In this document: positions 1 to 7,997 of the stretch, piece by piece | Layout: every line of letters begins with the position of its first letter | How positions within the stretch are numbered: position 1 is the stretch's first letter | Assembly: GCA_014380365.1 (NCBI GenBank) | Contig: JACMJZ010000007.1 | Coordinates: 124,001-188,000 of the forward strand | Direction of reading: 5' to 3' | Length of the DNA stretch: 64,000 bases | Source of the DNA: Pyrinomonadaceae bacterium | Lineage (GTDB): Bacteria; Acidobacteriota; Blastocatellia; Pyrinomonadales; Pyrinomonadaceae | The notes under the pieces: model-generated | Seen by the model: the letters and a program-made list of their open reading frames with translations, nothing else | Database searches by the model: none | Told to the model about the DNA's origin: nothing | Program-made: the position numbers and the translations under genes

Positions 1-2
1 CC

Positions 3-149
3 CGCATTCCAATCTTCGTCGTGAGCGCCTATCTGACCGAGGCGGTTGAGCGAGACGTGCGTGCGGCCGGCTGCGTGGAAGTATTTCAGAAGCCGTTTGA
101 CCCGAACGTGTTGTTAGAAAAAATCAGCATCACTCTCAATAGTCGCTAA
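3..149 (+). CDS. Response regulator receiver domain, C-terminal end (partial)
   Basis: The reading frame is open from the left edge of the window to a TAA at 147-149, giving 48 residues that begin RIPIFVVSAYLTEAVE and contain FQKPFDPNVLLEKI. The hydrophobic strand IPIFVVSAY followed by a short helix and then the lysine-proline pair (QKPF) is the beta4-alpha4-beta5 end of a CheY-like receiver domain, where the lysine contacts the phosphoryl group. The phospho-accepting aspartate lies outside the window, so the output domain, if any, would be N-terminal. The protein stops right after the receiver, so it is either a single-domain regulator or the tail of a hybrid kinase. Confidence 0.8.
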   Translation, partial: RIPIFVVSAYLTEAVERDVRAAGCVEVFQKPFDPNVLLEKISITLNSR

Positions 150-436
150 GCGCGCTTGAGCCGTCCCTCACGGCCGGGCTAGTGCCCCGATGAGCAACGA
201 CGTCATCACCAGACGTCGGGCCACCGCCGCGATCTGCGGGCGGGGCGACCGCGGTCCCAGTAACATGTTGACTTTGGACCTTGCACCTTGGGATCGGAGC
301 GGTGAATTATGGTGCACCTTTCTGCCCCTGGCTTGGGGAACTACGCCCCACACCCGCCGCCCTATATTTCATCTTACGGAAATTAGCTCGGCAATCCGTG
401 CTTGAACTCTAAGAATCCCGCGGCACGGAGGTTGTT
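150..436. other. Spacer without a recognised gene
   Basis: Between the receiver domain and the first hairpin I see no convincing gene. Short frames exist on both strands but have no ribosome-binding site or recognisable protein features. The promoter for the downstream structured leader probably lies here, but no clear -35/-10 pair stands out. Confidence 0.5.
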
Positions 437-480
437 AAGAGCCCGTCAAGTGCTTCACGGGAAGCACAGGGTTCTTTTTT
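437..480 (+). terminator. Intrinsic terminator-like hairpin upstream of the leader
   Basis: An 8-bp stem (437-444 with 469-476, one G-U) encloses a second perfect 6-bp stem (GTGCTT 450-455 with AAGCAC 462-467) and runs into six T residues at 475-480. This is the shape of a factor-independent terminator. It may end transcription from upstream or act as an attenuator at the head of the following leader. Confidence 0.6.
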
Positions 481-670
481 CATTGCAGTCACCGATAAGA
501 GCTTACTACGCGCTAAAGCCGTAGGTGGCAAGTACTCACCAGCCTAAGTCCCGGTTTGCCGGGATATGGTATGGGAGGTTCCCGAAGAGACGCATAAGTT
601 TTCGACTTCCAGAGTCCGCTTTTGTGGTCGGTCTTCTCTATCTATCGGGTGAGAAGGTCGGCCCTTTCTC
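481..670 (+). ncRNA. Structured leader, candidate cis-regulatory RNA
   Basis: The 190 bases before the small ORF and the subtilase gene fold into several local stems: CTACG/CGTAG (507-525 area), GGTG/CACC (523-540), CCCGG/CCGGG (550-563), GGGAGG/CCC around 574-583, and a final 13-bp hairpin followed by a pyrimidine-rich tract (626-670). A leader that ends in a terminator hairpin and sits before an exported-protein gene is the usual layout of a riboswitch or attenuator. The stretch CGCTAAAGCC...CCTAAG resembles the core of c-di-GMP-I (GEMM) aptamers, but the rest does not fit clearly. I cannot assign a family. Confidence 0.4.
626..670 (+). terminator. Terminator/attenuator hairpin of the leader
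   Basis: Bases 626-638 pair with 651-663 along all 13 positions (four G-U pairs on the RNA), with a 12-base loop, followed by CTTTCTCTTTT. It lies about 80 bases before the small ORF start, so transcription into the small ORF and subtilase gene would depend on reading through it. Confidence 0.65.
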
Positions 671-750
671 TTTTGCGCTTCGCAAGTTGGAGTTCTCAAG
701 AGACTGGTTAACCCCAATTATCAACTAATTTCATTCAGGAGAGACGACTA

Positions 751-903
751 ATGAATTCAGCCACTTCTGAGCTCAAACCCCGGACACTATGCGGGGTTGT
801 TGAATGCGAAGCAGCGATGCTCGCAATGGAATCGTCGGTAGTGACCCAAAGCATGGCTTCAGTTTTGGCCGGTGGCCACTGCATAAGCCAACTCAACAAG
901 TAA
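751..903 (+). CDS. Small ORF of 50 residues before the subtilase gene
   Basis: ATG at 751 follows a good ribosome-binding site (AGGAGA at 737-742). The frame runs 50 codons to TAA at 901-903, only 9 bases before the subtilase ATG at 913, whose own site (AGGAAG) overlaps the stop region. The peptide starts MNSATSELKPRTLCGVVECE, has cysteines at positions 14, 19 and 44, and a small-residue-rich second half with GGH at 41-43. There is no signal peptide or membrane segment. I do not recognise it. It could be a leader peptide for translational coupling, a partner of the protease, or a peptide substrate. The evidence is limited to the site, the spacing and the position. Confidence 0.5.
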   Translation: MNSATSELKPRTLCGVVECEAAMLAMESSVVTQSMASVLAGGHCISQLNK

Positions 904-912
904 AGGAAGAAA

Positions 913-2955
913 ATGAATAGGACAAAACACACTAAATACTCAAGGATAGTCACATGGTTGGCGATGTTCTCGCTCGTGGTCGGCATGTTCACGGGCATAA
1001 TCATCGGCGAGAGCGCCAGCGCAAAGACCTCAAACTCAGATCGCACAGATCGTAAATCGGCCAACAGAGTGTCGCCGGACCTGCGGGAACGCGGACAAGT
1101 CGCCAAGAACCGTGGTCGAGACGAGACGGTCAAGATCATCCTGCAACTTAACGGAACTCCGACGGGAAAGCTAAATGGCCTCTTGAACCGCAACGGCGTT
1201 CACATTAAGGCACATTTCAAACAGTTCAACTCATATGCAGTTGAACTTCCAGTCAGTGTTGTAGCGGAGTTGGAAACCTACAGCGAAGTGCTGTATGTCT
1301 CCCTGGACAAGGAAGTGAAATCCCTTGGTCATCTCTCGCGCACCACTGGCGCCGACGCGATTCGGACACAAACTGTCACCTCGCCGCTGGGCATCCCAAC
1401 CACCACCACGTTGGACGGTTCTGGCGTCGGTATTGCCATTCTTGATTCCGGGATCTACAAGGCGCACACGTCATTCAAGGGCAAATCTGGCGCAACGCGC
1501 GTAACCGTGAACCAGGATTTCACCGGCGAGAATCGCGTCGATGATCCTTTCGGCCACGGCACACACGTTGCTTCGATAGCGGCTGGTAATGGTCGCGTTT
1601 CCAATGGCGCCTACACGGGCGTGGCGCCAAACGCAAATCTCATCAACCTCCGTGTGTTAAATGCACAGGGCAATGGATCAGTATCCAGCGTGCTGGGAGC
1701 GCTTGAATGGGTGATGGTGAATCGTCAGATCCACAACGTTCGTGTCGTCAACATGAGTATCGGCATGAACGCGATCGATTCCTATCTTGACGATCCAGTT
1801 TGCCGGGCGGTGCGCACGCTGGTTGATGCTGGCGTCGTAGTAGTTGCGGCTGCCGGTAACAATGGCAAGGACGCCATGGGCCAGAAGATCTACGGCCAAA
1901 TTCACTCGCCCGGCAACGAGCCATCGGCGATTACGGTCGGCGCTGTAAACACTTATGGAACCGACGCGCGTGACGACGACAGCATGGCCACATACAGCTC
2001 ACACGGTCCCACGCGCAGTTACTACACTGATGCGCAGGGCGCCAAACATTACGACAACCTGGTCAAGCCAGACCTGGTTGCGCCAGGCAACAAGATTGTG
2101 GGGGCGAAAGCCGCCAGCAATCACCTGAGCTTAGAGAATCCCTTTATGAATGCGGTCGTAAGTTTCCTCGAAGAACGAGCGATGATGTTTATGAATGGTA
2201 CTTCAATGGCGACTCCGGCCACCGCCGGCACTGCCGCATTGCTCTTCCAGGCAAATCCCAGCCTGACGCCTAATATGGTCAAGTCAATCTTGATGTATAC
2301 AGCTCAGCCGCTGGCTGGCTTCAATATGTTCGAGCAGGGCGCAGGTGGGCTCAACGTGGAAGGCGCAATCCGACTGGCTAAGCTGGTGAGGACCGACCTG
2401 TCCGCTGCTACTCCAGTTGGCGCGCCACTCCTGACGTCAGCAACTCCTCCGGTGGCTCAGACAACAATCGCCGGAAAAACGTTCACATGGGCACAGGGAC
2501 TTATCCTGAGCAAGAACTACATCAAGGGCACTAACCTAATGACCAAGTACCAGGCGATTTATGGCTTGGGCGTGATCATCGGGGACGGAGTCATCATTGG
2601 TGACGGCGTGATCATCGGGGATGGAGTCATCATCGGCGACGGCGTCATTATCGGCGATACGACCATGCTCTCAGACGGGGTAATTATCGGCGACACGATC
2701 ATGATAAGCGCCGGCGTGATTATTGGCGACGGCACAGTCTTTTGCGACTCTGGCGTGATCATCGGCGACGGCGTAATTATCGGTGATGGCGTGATCATCG
2801 GCGACGGCGTGATTATCGGTGATGGAGTCATCATCGGCGACGGGGTCATCATCGGCGATGCTGTTGTAACGGCGCAAGCAGCCCTCGTCAACGGTGACGG
2901 GACAAGTTGTATGTTAGTCATAGTGGATACCGGTCTGGATTTCTTAGGAAACTAG
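913..2955 (+). CDS. Exported S8 (subtilisin) serine peptidase with C-terminal GVIIGD repeats
   Basis: 680 residues. An N-terminal signal sequence (hydrophobic about 12-32, cleavage near ASA-K) is followed by an I9-like propeptide (about 70-130) and a subtilase domain (about 170-490). The triad is visible: Asp178 in AILDSGIY, His215 in GHGTHVA and Ser431 in NGTSMATPA, with the oxyanion Asn316 in AAGNN, so it should be active after export. From residue 553 to about 650 the chain is built from the hexapeptide GVIIGD, 13 perfect copies broken by three degenerate units, and ends with a short hydrophobic tail. The repeat is odd for a protease; isoleucine at fixed six-residue spacing suggests a beta-helical or surface-anchoring stalk. 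The start is fixed by AGGAAG seven bases upstream. The structured leader and small ORF lie upstream. Confidence 0.93.
   Translation: MNRTKHTKYSRIVTWLAMFSLVVGMFTGIIIGESASAKTSNSDRTDRKSANRVSPDLRERGQVAKNRGRDETVKIILQLNGTPTGKLNGLLNRNGVHIKAHFKQFNSYAVELPVSVVAELETYSEVLYVSLDKEVKSLGHLSRTTGADAIRTQTVTSPLGIPTTTTLDGSGVGIAILDSGIYKAHTSFKGKSGATRVTVNQDFTGENRVDDPFGHGTHVASIAAGNGRVSNGAYTGVAPNANLINLRVLNAQGNGSVSSVLGALEWVMVNRQIHNVRVVNMSIGMNAIDSYLDDPVCRAVRTLVDAGVVVVAAAGNNGKDAMGQKIYGQIHSPGNEPSAITVGAVNTYGTDARDDDSMATYSSHGPTRSYYTDAQGAKHYDNLVKPDLVAPGNKIVGAKAASNHLSLENPFMNAVVSFLEERAMMFMNGTSMATPATAGTAALLFQANPSLTPNMVKSILMYTAQPLAGFNMFEQGAGGLNVEGAIRLAKLVRTDLSAATPVGAPLLTSATPPVAQTTIAGKTFTWAQGLILSKNYIKGTNLMTKYQAIYGLGVIIGDGVIIGDGVIIGDGVIIGDGVIIGDTTMLSDGVIIGDTIMISAGVIIGDGTVFCDSGVIIGDGVIIGDGVIIGDGVIIGDGVIIGDGVIIGDAVVTAQAALVNGDGTSCMLVIVDTGLDFLGN
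2569..2859 (+). repeat. 18-bp coding repeat array (GVIIGD hexapeptide)
   Basis: Thirteen units of 18 bases each encode Gly-Val-Ile-Ile-Gly-Asp: five, then one, then one, then six, separated by degenerate units (TTMLSD, TIMISA, GTVFCDS). Synonymous positions vary between units (GTG/GTC/GTA, ATC/ATT, GAC/GAT), so the amino-acid pattern is kept while the DNA has drifted. Confidence 0.9.
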
Positions 2956-3054
2956 CACCGCGTCTTTCTCTACGTTGGAATCAATACAACTGGCCACTAC
3001 TCCCACCCCGGCGGGCCGCCCCGCTGGGGACCCTGGACTTACTTAGAGCTCCTT

Positions 3055-4041
3055 ATGCTTATGACCAATCCAACAGCACTGGCTCTCAAACAGGTCTTCG
3101 CGTCGGCCCAACCCGCCTGTTCGACACGCGGGTTGACGGCCTCTGGCTCCACGGCCACCGAAACGCTCACTAATGAGCATCAATCTGAAATACTCGCATT
3201 TCTGGCAGCCCGTCCTTTGCACACCGTTATCATGGCTGGCCACATTCGCGATAACGGTGTGGTTAGCGACCTCAATCGCGGCACGTTTCACGCGTACCGA
3301 GGATTGAGCGGCTCGCTGGAAGGCGTGGCGTTAATCGGCCACGCCACGCTTTTGGAGACACGAAGCCCTGAGTCCCTACAGGCTTTTGCCAGGTTGGCAC
3401 AAAGCTCATCAGCGATTCACTTGATCATGGCCGAATCGGAAAAGGTAGACCTTTTCTGGACTTACTTTGCCCAAGCCGGTGAACGCCCGCGTGTGCTGGG
3501 CCGCGAATCCCTTCTGGAGCTGCGTTGGCCCGTAGGAGTTGAGCCGAAGATCAGCGGCTTACGTCAGGCCACGATGGATGATCTGAACGCAGTGATGCTG
3601 GTTCAGGCGGAGATGGCTTTGGAGAAGGGCGGCGTAGATCCTATGGAAGCCGACCTAGTAGGCTTTCAGCAACGTTGTGCCCGACGGATTGAATTGGGCA
3701 GAACGTGGGTGTTGACCGACGAACAGCAACTGATCTTCAAGGTCGATATCATGGCGAATACGCCGGAGGCAATTTACCTTGAAGGCATTTGGGTCAATCC
3801 GCGGAAGCGGGGCAAGGATTATGGGCTGCGCTGTTTGACCCAGGTAGCCAGGACGCTCCTGATGCAAACAGGTTCAATCTGTGTCCTGGTTGACGAGAAC
3901 AATTTGAAGGCGCACGCGCTTTATCGCCGAGCGGGCTTCAAGCCGCGCGGATCCTACCAGCTGGTTTACCTGGAATCCCCTCAGCACCCGGGCACGGCTG
4001 CCGCTCCGGACAGGCCGCAGCCACAGGCACAAAAACGATGA
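3055..4041 (+). CDS. GNAT-family N-acetyltransferase with N-terminal accessory domain
   Basis: 328 residues. The C-terminal part (about 185-310) has GNAT features: a strand EAIYLEGIWVNP followed by the acetyl-CoA loop RKRGKDYG, and the late motif NNLKAHALYRRAGFKPRGSY. The N-terminal half (about 45-170) resembles the DUF4081-type domain that often precedes such acetyltransferases. Substrate unknown. The start is uncertain because there is no strong ribosome-binding site before 3055 and the first 40 residues look unstructured. The gene overlaps the following histidine kinase by 4 bases (ATGA), so the two are probably co-translated. Confidence 0.8.
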   Translation: MLMTNPTALALKQVFASAQPACSTRGLTASGSTATETLTNEHQSEILAFLAARPLHTVIMAGHIRDNGVVSDLNRGTFHAYRGLSGSLEGVALIGHATLLETRSPESLQAFARLAQSSSAIHLIMAESEKVDLFWTYFAQAGERPRVLGRESLLELRWPVGVEPKISGLRQATMDDLNAVMLVQAEMALEKGGVDPMEADLVGFQQRCARRIELGRTWVLTDEQQLIFKVDIMANTPEAIYLEGIWVNPRKRGKDYGLRCLTQVARTLLMQTGSICVLVDENNLKAHALYRRAGFKPRGSYQLVYLESPQHPGTAAAPDRPQPQAQKR

Positions 4042-5987
4042 GCACCGCAATGGGACGAGCACGTCTGGTAAAACTCTATACTTGGTTGGTAGTAGCCGCC
4101 GGCGCAGGTGCGGTCCTGCTCTCTGTCTACCGTTTGCCCATTGCCAGGTTCGATCTCCAATTGGGATTGCTGGCTCTGCTCACTGTCACGGTTACTTCCC
4201 GCATTCGCATCGGAATTCCTCGCCTTACCTCGGAGATAGGCGTTTCCGATACTCTTATCTTTTTGATTCTGTTGCTCTATGGCGGAGAGGCTGCTGTCCT
4301 GGTGGCTACCGCCGACGCCGTCATTCAAACGTCGCGATATGGCAGAAAGCTTAAGACGTTTCTCTTCAATGGTGCGATGTTAGCGTGCGCGACTTTTCTC
4401 AGCGGCGAAGTGCTCCGCTACTCTTTTGAGCATGTAGCCAATCTGCACTACGAGGTGTTCTCCGGCAATTACCTGATGGTGCTTTGCGTCATGACGCTGG
4501 TGCAATACTTCGTCAATACCGGCCTGGCTGCAATTCATTCCTATCTGAAGAGCGACGAACCCCTGTTGCAAACCTGGAGTAAATATTATCTCTGGACGTC
4601 GATTACCTACGTGGCCGGGGCGTCGTGCGCAGCCATCACCGCCAGGTTTATCAACTCCCTGGGTTTTTTCACGGTACTGGTTACCGCCCCGATCATATCC
4701 ATCATCTACTTGACCTATCGGACCTATCTCAAGAACGTCAAGACTGCCGAGTTGCAGACTGATCAGGCGCGCAACCACGTCGAGGAGCTGAATCGCTACA
4801 TCGCCCAGCAGGAACGAATCCAGGAACAGTTTTCCCAGGTCGAAAAGTTATCAGCGCTCGGGCAGTTGGCTTCCGGCGTCGCGCATGATTTCAATAATAG
4901 TCTCGCCTCAATTCTCGGCCGGTCGGAGTTGATGATGAAACACACCGAGGATGCAAAGATGAGGCGGGGACTCGAAATCATCGCCAAGTCTGCGCGGGAC
5001 GGCGCAAAAACGGTAAAGCGGATCCAGGACTTCGCCCGTCAACGCAGCGAACGTGATTTTGAATTGGTGGACGTAGATCAAATGCTGTTGGATGTAAGCG
5101 AGATCACGCGCCCACGATGGAGAGATGGCGCCGAAGCCAAAAACGTCCACATTCAACTGGATCTCAGGAACCATTCCTACGCTCAAGTCAGCGGAGACGT
5201 CTCGGAACTGCGGGACGTGTTAGTCAATGTGATTTTCAACGCCGTGCATGCGATGCCTATGGGTGGGCAGCTGACGCTCTCCGCAGATGTGGCTGACGGC
5301 CAGGTCACACTCTCCGTGATCGACACCGGCGTCGGCATGCCCGCCGAAGTCCGTTCGCGCGTCTTCGATCCATTTTTTACGACCAGGGGCGTTGAGGGCA
5401 TGGGGCTCGGACTCGCCGTTGGTTATGGAGTGATCCGTCGCCACCATGGAACCTTTGAGGTGGAATCGGAACTTGGGAAGGGCAGTGCGTTTCACATTAA
5501 ACTACCGGTTGCGGAGGTCAGCGCCGGTACACATAACAATTCTATATCCGGTGTAACTGCTACACCACAGCGGAGGTCTAATATGATCAGAGTCCTGGTT
5601 GTCGACGATGAGGAAGAAGTGCGCAACCTCTTAAAAGATATTCTGGAGGATGCCGATTGCGAAGCGGTTACCGCAAGTCAGGCCTATGACGGGCTGAGGT
5701 TGTTTGATGAGGGCGGTTTCGACGCCGTCTTTACGGATCTTGGTATGCCTGGAATGAGCGGTTGGGAGCTTGCACGTGCTATTCGCCAAAAGAATAGCCA
5801 GGTGCCATTGGCGATTATTACGGGATGGGGAGAAGCTGTCAGCACGAGCGACAGGGAAGTCGCGCAAGTCGACTGGGTGTTGTCGAAACCCTTCTCGATG
5901 GCTCAAATAGGAGATATCGTTCAGGAAGTTGCTCGGCGTCGAGAAGCGACGTTAAAGAACACCGGCCGGCTCACTCTGGTAGCCTAA
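4038..5987 (+). CDS. Membrane hybrid sensor histidine kinase with C-terminal receiver
   Basis: 649 residues. Several membrane segments fill the first 230 residues, followed by a coiled linker (about 235-275). The dimerisation box has His283 in VAHDFNNSLASILGR, then the ATPase with N box (NVIFNAVHAM), G1 (DTGVGMP), F box (FDPFFTTRG) and G2 (GMGLGLAVGYG). A receiver domain follows from residue 516 (VLVVDDEEEV), with phospho-acceptor Asp567 in FTDLGMPGMSG and Lys617 in LSKPF. The VAHDFNN type of H-box is typical of hybrid kinases with a C-terminal receiver. It shares a 4-base overlap with the GNAT gene. Signal unknown. An internal ribosome-binding site may allow the receiver to be made alone. 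Confidence 0.92.
   Translation: MSTAMGRARLVKLYTWLVVAAGAGAVLLSVYRLPIARFDLQLGLLALLTVTVTSRIRIGIPRLTSEIGVSDTLIFLILLLYGGEAAVLVATADAVIQTSRYGRKLKTFLFNGAMLACATFLSGEVLRYSFEHVANLHYEVFSGNYLMVLCVMTLVQYFVNTGLAAIHSYLKSDEPLLQTWSKYYLWTSITYVAGASCAAITARFINSLGFFTVLVTAPIISIIYLTYRTYLKNVKTAELQTDQARNHVEELNRYIAQQERIQEQFSQVEKLSALGQLASGVAHDFNNSLASILGRSELMMKHTEDAKMRRGLEIIAKSARDGAKTVKRIQDFARQRSERDFELVDVDQMLLDVSEITRPRWRDGAEAKNVHIQLDLRNHSYAQVSGDVSELRDVLVNVIFNAVHAMPMGGQLTLSADVADGQVTLSVIDTGVGMPAEVRSRVFDPFFTTRGVEGMGLGLAVGYGVIRRHHGTFEVESELGKGSAFHIKLPVAEVSAGTHNNSISGVTATPQRRSNMIRVLVVDDEEEVRNLLKDILEDADCEAVTASQAYDGLRLFDEGGFDAVFTDLGMPGMSGWELARAIRQKNSQVPLAIITGWGEAVSTSDREVAQVDWVLSKPFSMAQIGDIVQEVARRREATLKNTGRLTLVA
5572..5585 (+). promoter_or_regulatory. 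Internal ribosome-binding site for a stand-alone receiver domain
   Basis: GGAGG at 5572-5576 lies six bases before an in-frame ATG at 5583, codon 516 of the hybrid kinase. Translation from here would give a 134-residue protein that is exactly the receiver domain (MIRVLVVDDEEEV...). The junction just before it is a low-complexity linker (SAGTHNNSISG). Confidence 0.5.
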
Positions 5988-5999
5988 CGAGTTTCATAC

Positions 6000-7235
6000 C
6001 TATAAGACCGCGGTCTCCTCCAGCAAGCGCCCCTGAGCAAACCGCGCGACACTGAGTTGCGAAGCCTCAATCAAATCAGAGTGGCCCCGCAGGATTAGGT
6101 CGGCGCTAATGCGACCTGAAGCCGGTGAGTGCATCACGCCGTGGCCACTGAACCCATTCACGAAATATAGCCCTTCGACATTTGGCGCGGGGCCGATGAT
6201 GGCGTGATGGTCGGGCGTCATCTCGTAAAGACCGGCCCAGGCGCGGCGTGGGTTCACCTCCGCTTCAGCTAAAGCAGGCACGCGATCAGCCGCGCGCGTC
6301 AGAATCTTCTCCACAAACGCGGGGTCAAAATCCGTCTTGAAGCCCGGAGTCTCATCAGGGTCGTTCCAGGCGAGCAGAATTCCTTTACCTTCGCGGCGGA
6401 AGTGAAAGCCGGTGGACATGTCGATGACCATCGGAAAGCGTTTTGGCAAACCCGCGAAAGGCTCGGTGGGAACCAGCTGGCGTCGCAAAGGCTCGAGTGG
6501 TAGTTCGGCTCCCGCCATGCGCGCGACTTCCGCTGCCCACGGGCCGGCGGCGTTCACGACGATGCGAGTTGAGACGAATCCGCGAGACGTCATCACGCCG
6601 GAAATGCGTTGTGCTGGGAGCGCCGGCAGGATGCCTGCTTCTTTGGGTAGGAATGCAGGCAGGATGCCTGCGCTCCCAGCGCTGACAGGTTCGACTTCGA
6701 TGCCGGTGACGGGGGTATCGAGCCAGAGTCGCGCGCCGCGTTCACGCGCTTTCAGCATGAATCCCATCATCACGCTGTGCGGATCGACAAAACCGTCAGT
6801 TTGACAAAAGGTGCCGCCGATAATGTCGTCAACGCGGAGCTGGGGAACAAACGCCGCAATATCTTCGCGAGAGACCAACTCCACGTTTGTCACACCCAGT
6901 GCGATCTGTCGTTCACGATTCGCCGTCAAGTATTCGAGGTGACGTTCGCTGGTCGCACAAAAGAGATAGCCATGTGCACGGTAGTCGGCTGGATGTCCTA
7001 CGACCTCGTCAAACCGCGAAAAGAAATCGATCGAATAGCGCGACATCTCGATGTTGACAGGGGTGGAAAACTGCGCCCGCACTCCGCCCATGCTTTTTCC
7101 AGTTGAGCCTTTGCCCTGGTGCGCCTCGCGTTCAATGATGAGCACGTCGGTGCAGCCCTGTTCCGCCAGGTGGTAGGCCACGCTCGATCCGACGATCCCG
7201 CTGCCGATGATTACCACGTCCGAAGTTTCAGTCAT
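6000..7235 (-). CDS. FAD-dependent oxidoreductase (DadA/sarcosine oxidase-beta family)
   Basis: 411 residues. The N-terminus has the Rossmann dinucleotide fingerprint [21 protein letters not shown], then an acidic ribose-binding end (LIIERE) and the [17 protein letters not shown] segment typical of glycine/sarcosine oxidase-like proteins. The C-terminal part carries [20 protein letters not shown] and [12 protein letters not shown], the conserved FAD-contacting end of the family. It probably oxidises a secondary amine or D-amino acid in the cytoplasm; the substrate cannot be told. An insertion at about residues 186-208 (SAGILPA...[10 protein letters not shown]) is encoded by a palindromic repeat found elsewhere in the window. 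It stands alone and is transcribed toward the kinase gene. Confidence 0.88.
   Translation of the reverse strand: MTETSDVVIIGSGIVGSSVAYHLAEQGCTDVLIIEREAHQGKGSTGKSMGGVRAQFSTPVNIEMSRYSIDFFSRFDEVVGHPADYRAHGYLFCATSERHLEYLTANRERQIALGVTNVELVSREDIAAFVPQLRVDDIIGGTFCQTDGFVDPHSVMMGFMLKARERGARLWLDTPVTGIEVEPVSAGSAGILPAFLPKEAGILPALPAQRISGVMTSRGFVSTRIVVNAAGPWAAEVARMAGAELPLEPLRRQLVPTEPFAGLPKRFPMVIDMSTGFHFRREGKGILLAWNDPDETPGFKTDFDPAFVEKILTRAADRVPALAEAEVNPRRAWAGLYEMTPDHHAIIGPAPNVEGLYFVNGFSGHGVMHSPASGRISADLILRGHSDLIEASQLSVARFAQGRLLEETAVL
6613..6680 (-). repeat. Palindromic repeat (TGGGAGCGC...CATCCTGCC family) inside a coding sequence
   Basis: The arms GCTGGGAGCG and CGCTCCCAGC flank two copies of a core of the type GCAGGCATCCTGCCTGC. 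The element is in frame within the FAD oxidoreductase and adds about 22 residues containing AGILPA twice. The same motif occurs in spacers at 17075, 25947, 26037 and 55980. Confidence 0.85.
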
Positions 7236-7319
7236 ATTTGTCGCGACTAAAGAACAGACTATAGAATGGTCGCGCGAGAATAAGCCGAACGCCTTGCCGG
7301 ATACAACAGGAGTTGTGAC

Positions 7320-7841
7320 ATGGATCTGCGCTTTCCCATCGGGCCTTTTAGTTTTGCGGGCACACTTTCAGACGCAGAACGCCAGACACTTATCGACCAA
7401 ATAGCGTCGACTCCGGAGAGAATGCGCGCCGCGGTTGCGGGGCTAACTGATGAACAACTGAATACTGAGTATCGCCCCGACGGCTGGACTGTCCGCCAGG
7501 TGGTGCACCATGTACCCGAAAGTCATCTGCATAGCTACATTCGGTTCAAGCTTGCGATTACCGAGGACGAGCCGACGATCAAGCCTTACTTCGAAGACCG
7601 CTGGGCCGAACTGGCCGACGCGCGTGGCGCGCCGATCGAGCTGTCGCTGGACTTGCTCGATGCTCTTCATAGTCGCTGGGTGTGGTTTTTGCGATCCTTA
7701 AAGCCGTCAGATTTTCAACGCGCTTTCCGTCACCCGGAGTTGGGTGTCGTCAGTCTGGATAAAAACGTCGCGCTTTATGCCTGGCATGGCCAACACCACG
7801 TAGCACACATTACTTCGCTCCGCGACCGAATTGGATGGTAA
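7320..7841 (+). CDS. DinB/YfiT-type putative metal-dependent hydrolase or thiol transferase
   Basis: 173 residues of a four-helix DinB-like fold. The histidines expected to bind the metal are visible in [15 protein letters not shown] (about 60-75) and in [10 protein letters not shown] near residue 160. The wording [20 protein letters not shown] closely follows the YfiT/BstA group, whose known members transfer bacillithiol or act on small molecules. The start at 7320 follows AGGAG with good spacing. Function in this organism is not shown. A second DinB-fold gene lies at 9362. Confidence 0.85.
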   Translation: MDLRFPIGPFSFAGTLSDAERQTLIDQIASTPERMRAAVAGLTDEQLNTEYRPDGWTVRQVVHHVPESHLHSYIRFKLAITEDEPTIKPYFEDRWAELADARGAPIELSLDLLDALHSRWVWFLRSLKPSDFQRAFRHPELGVVSLDKNVALYAWHGQHHVAHITSLRDRIGW

Positions 7842-7849
7842 CGCAGACG

Positions 7850-7990
7850 GCAGGAGCAGTAGGCAGTAGGCAAAAAGCAGTGAGCAGTGAGCAGTGGGCA
7901 GTGGGCAGTGAGCAGTTTCCAAACCAAAGACTAAAGACTAAAGACTAAAGACTAAAGACTAAAGACCAAAAGACTAAAGACCAAAGACTT
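7850..7990. repeat. Tandem low-complexity repeats (GCAGTGAGCAGT and AAAGACTA units)
   Basis: Directly after the DinB gene come about seven units of GCAGT(G/A)(G/A)(G/C) type, then about nine units of AAAGACTA or AAAGACCA. There are no spacers of constant length, so it is not a CRISPR. The GCAGTGGGCAGTGAGCAG vocabulary recurs at 22897-23046. Confidence 0.85.
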
Positions 7991-7997
7991 AACATCA

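Noticed and set aside
481..600. Leader as a standard c-di-GMP-I (GEMM) riboswitch
   Set aside because: Only short core similarity (AAAGCC...CCTAA); the expected first stem with GCAAACC is not found, so no family is claimed.
525..728. Plus-strand frame of 67 residues across the leader
   Set aside because: It runs through the terminator hairpin at 626-670 and has no ribosome-binding site; the structured RNA explains the sequence better.
2559..2921. Minus-strand frame with proline/threonine/serine repeats opposite the GVIIGD array
   Set aside because: It is the mirror of the 18-bp coding repeat; the plus-strand subtilase frame has a triad, signal peptide and ribosome-binding site, the minus frame has none.
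7850..7990. Tandem repeats as a CRISPR array
   Set aside because: Units are 7-9 bases without spacers of constant length, and no cas genes are present.
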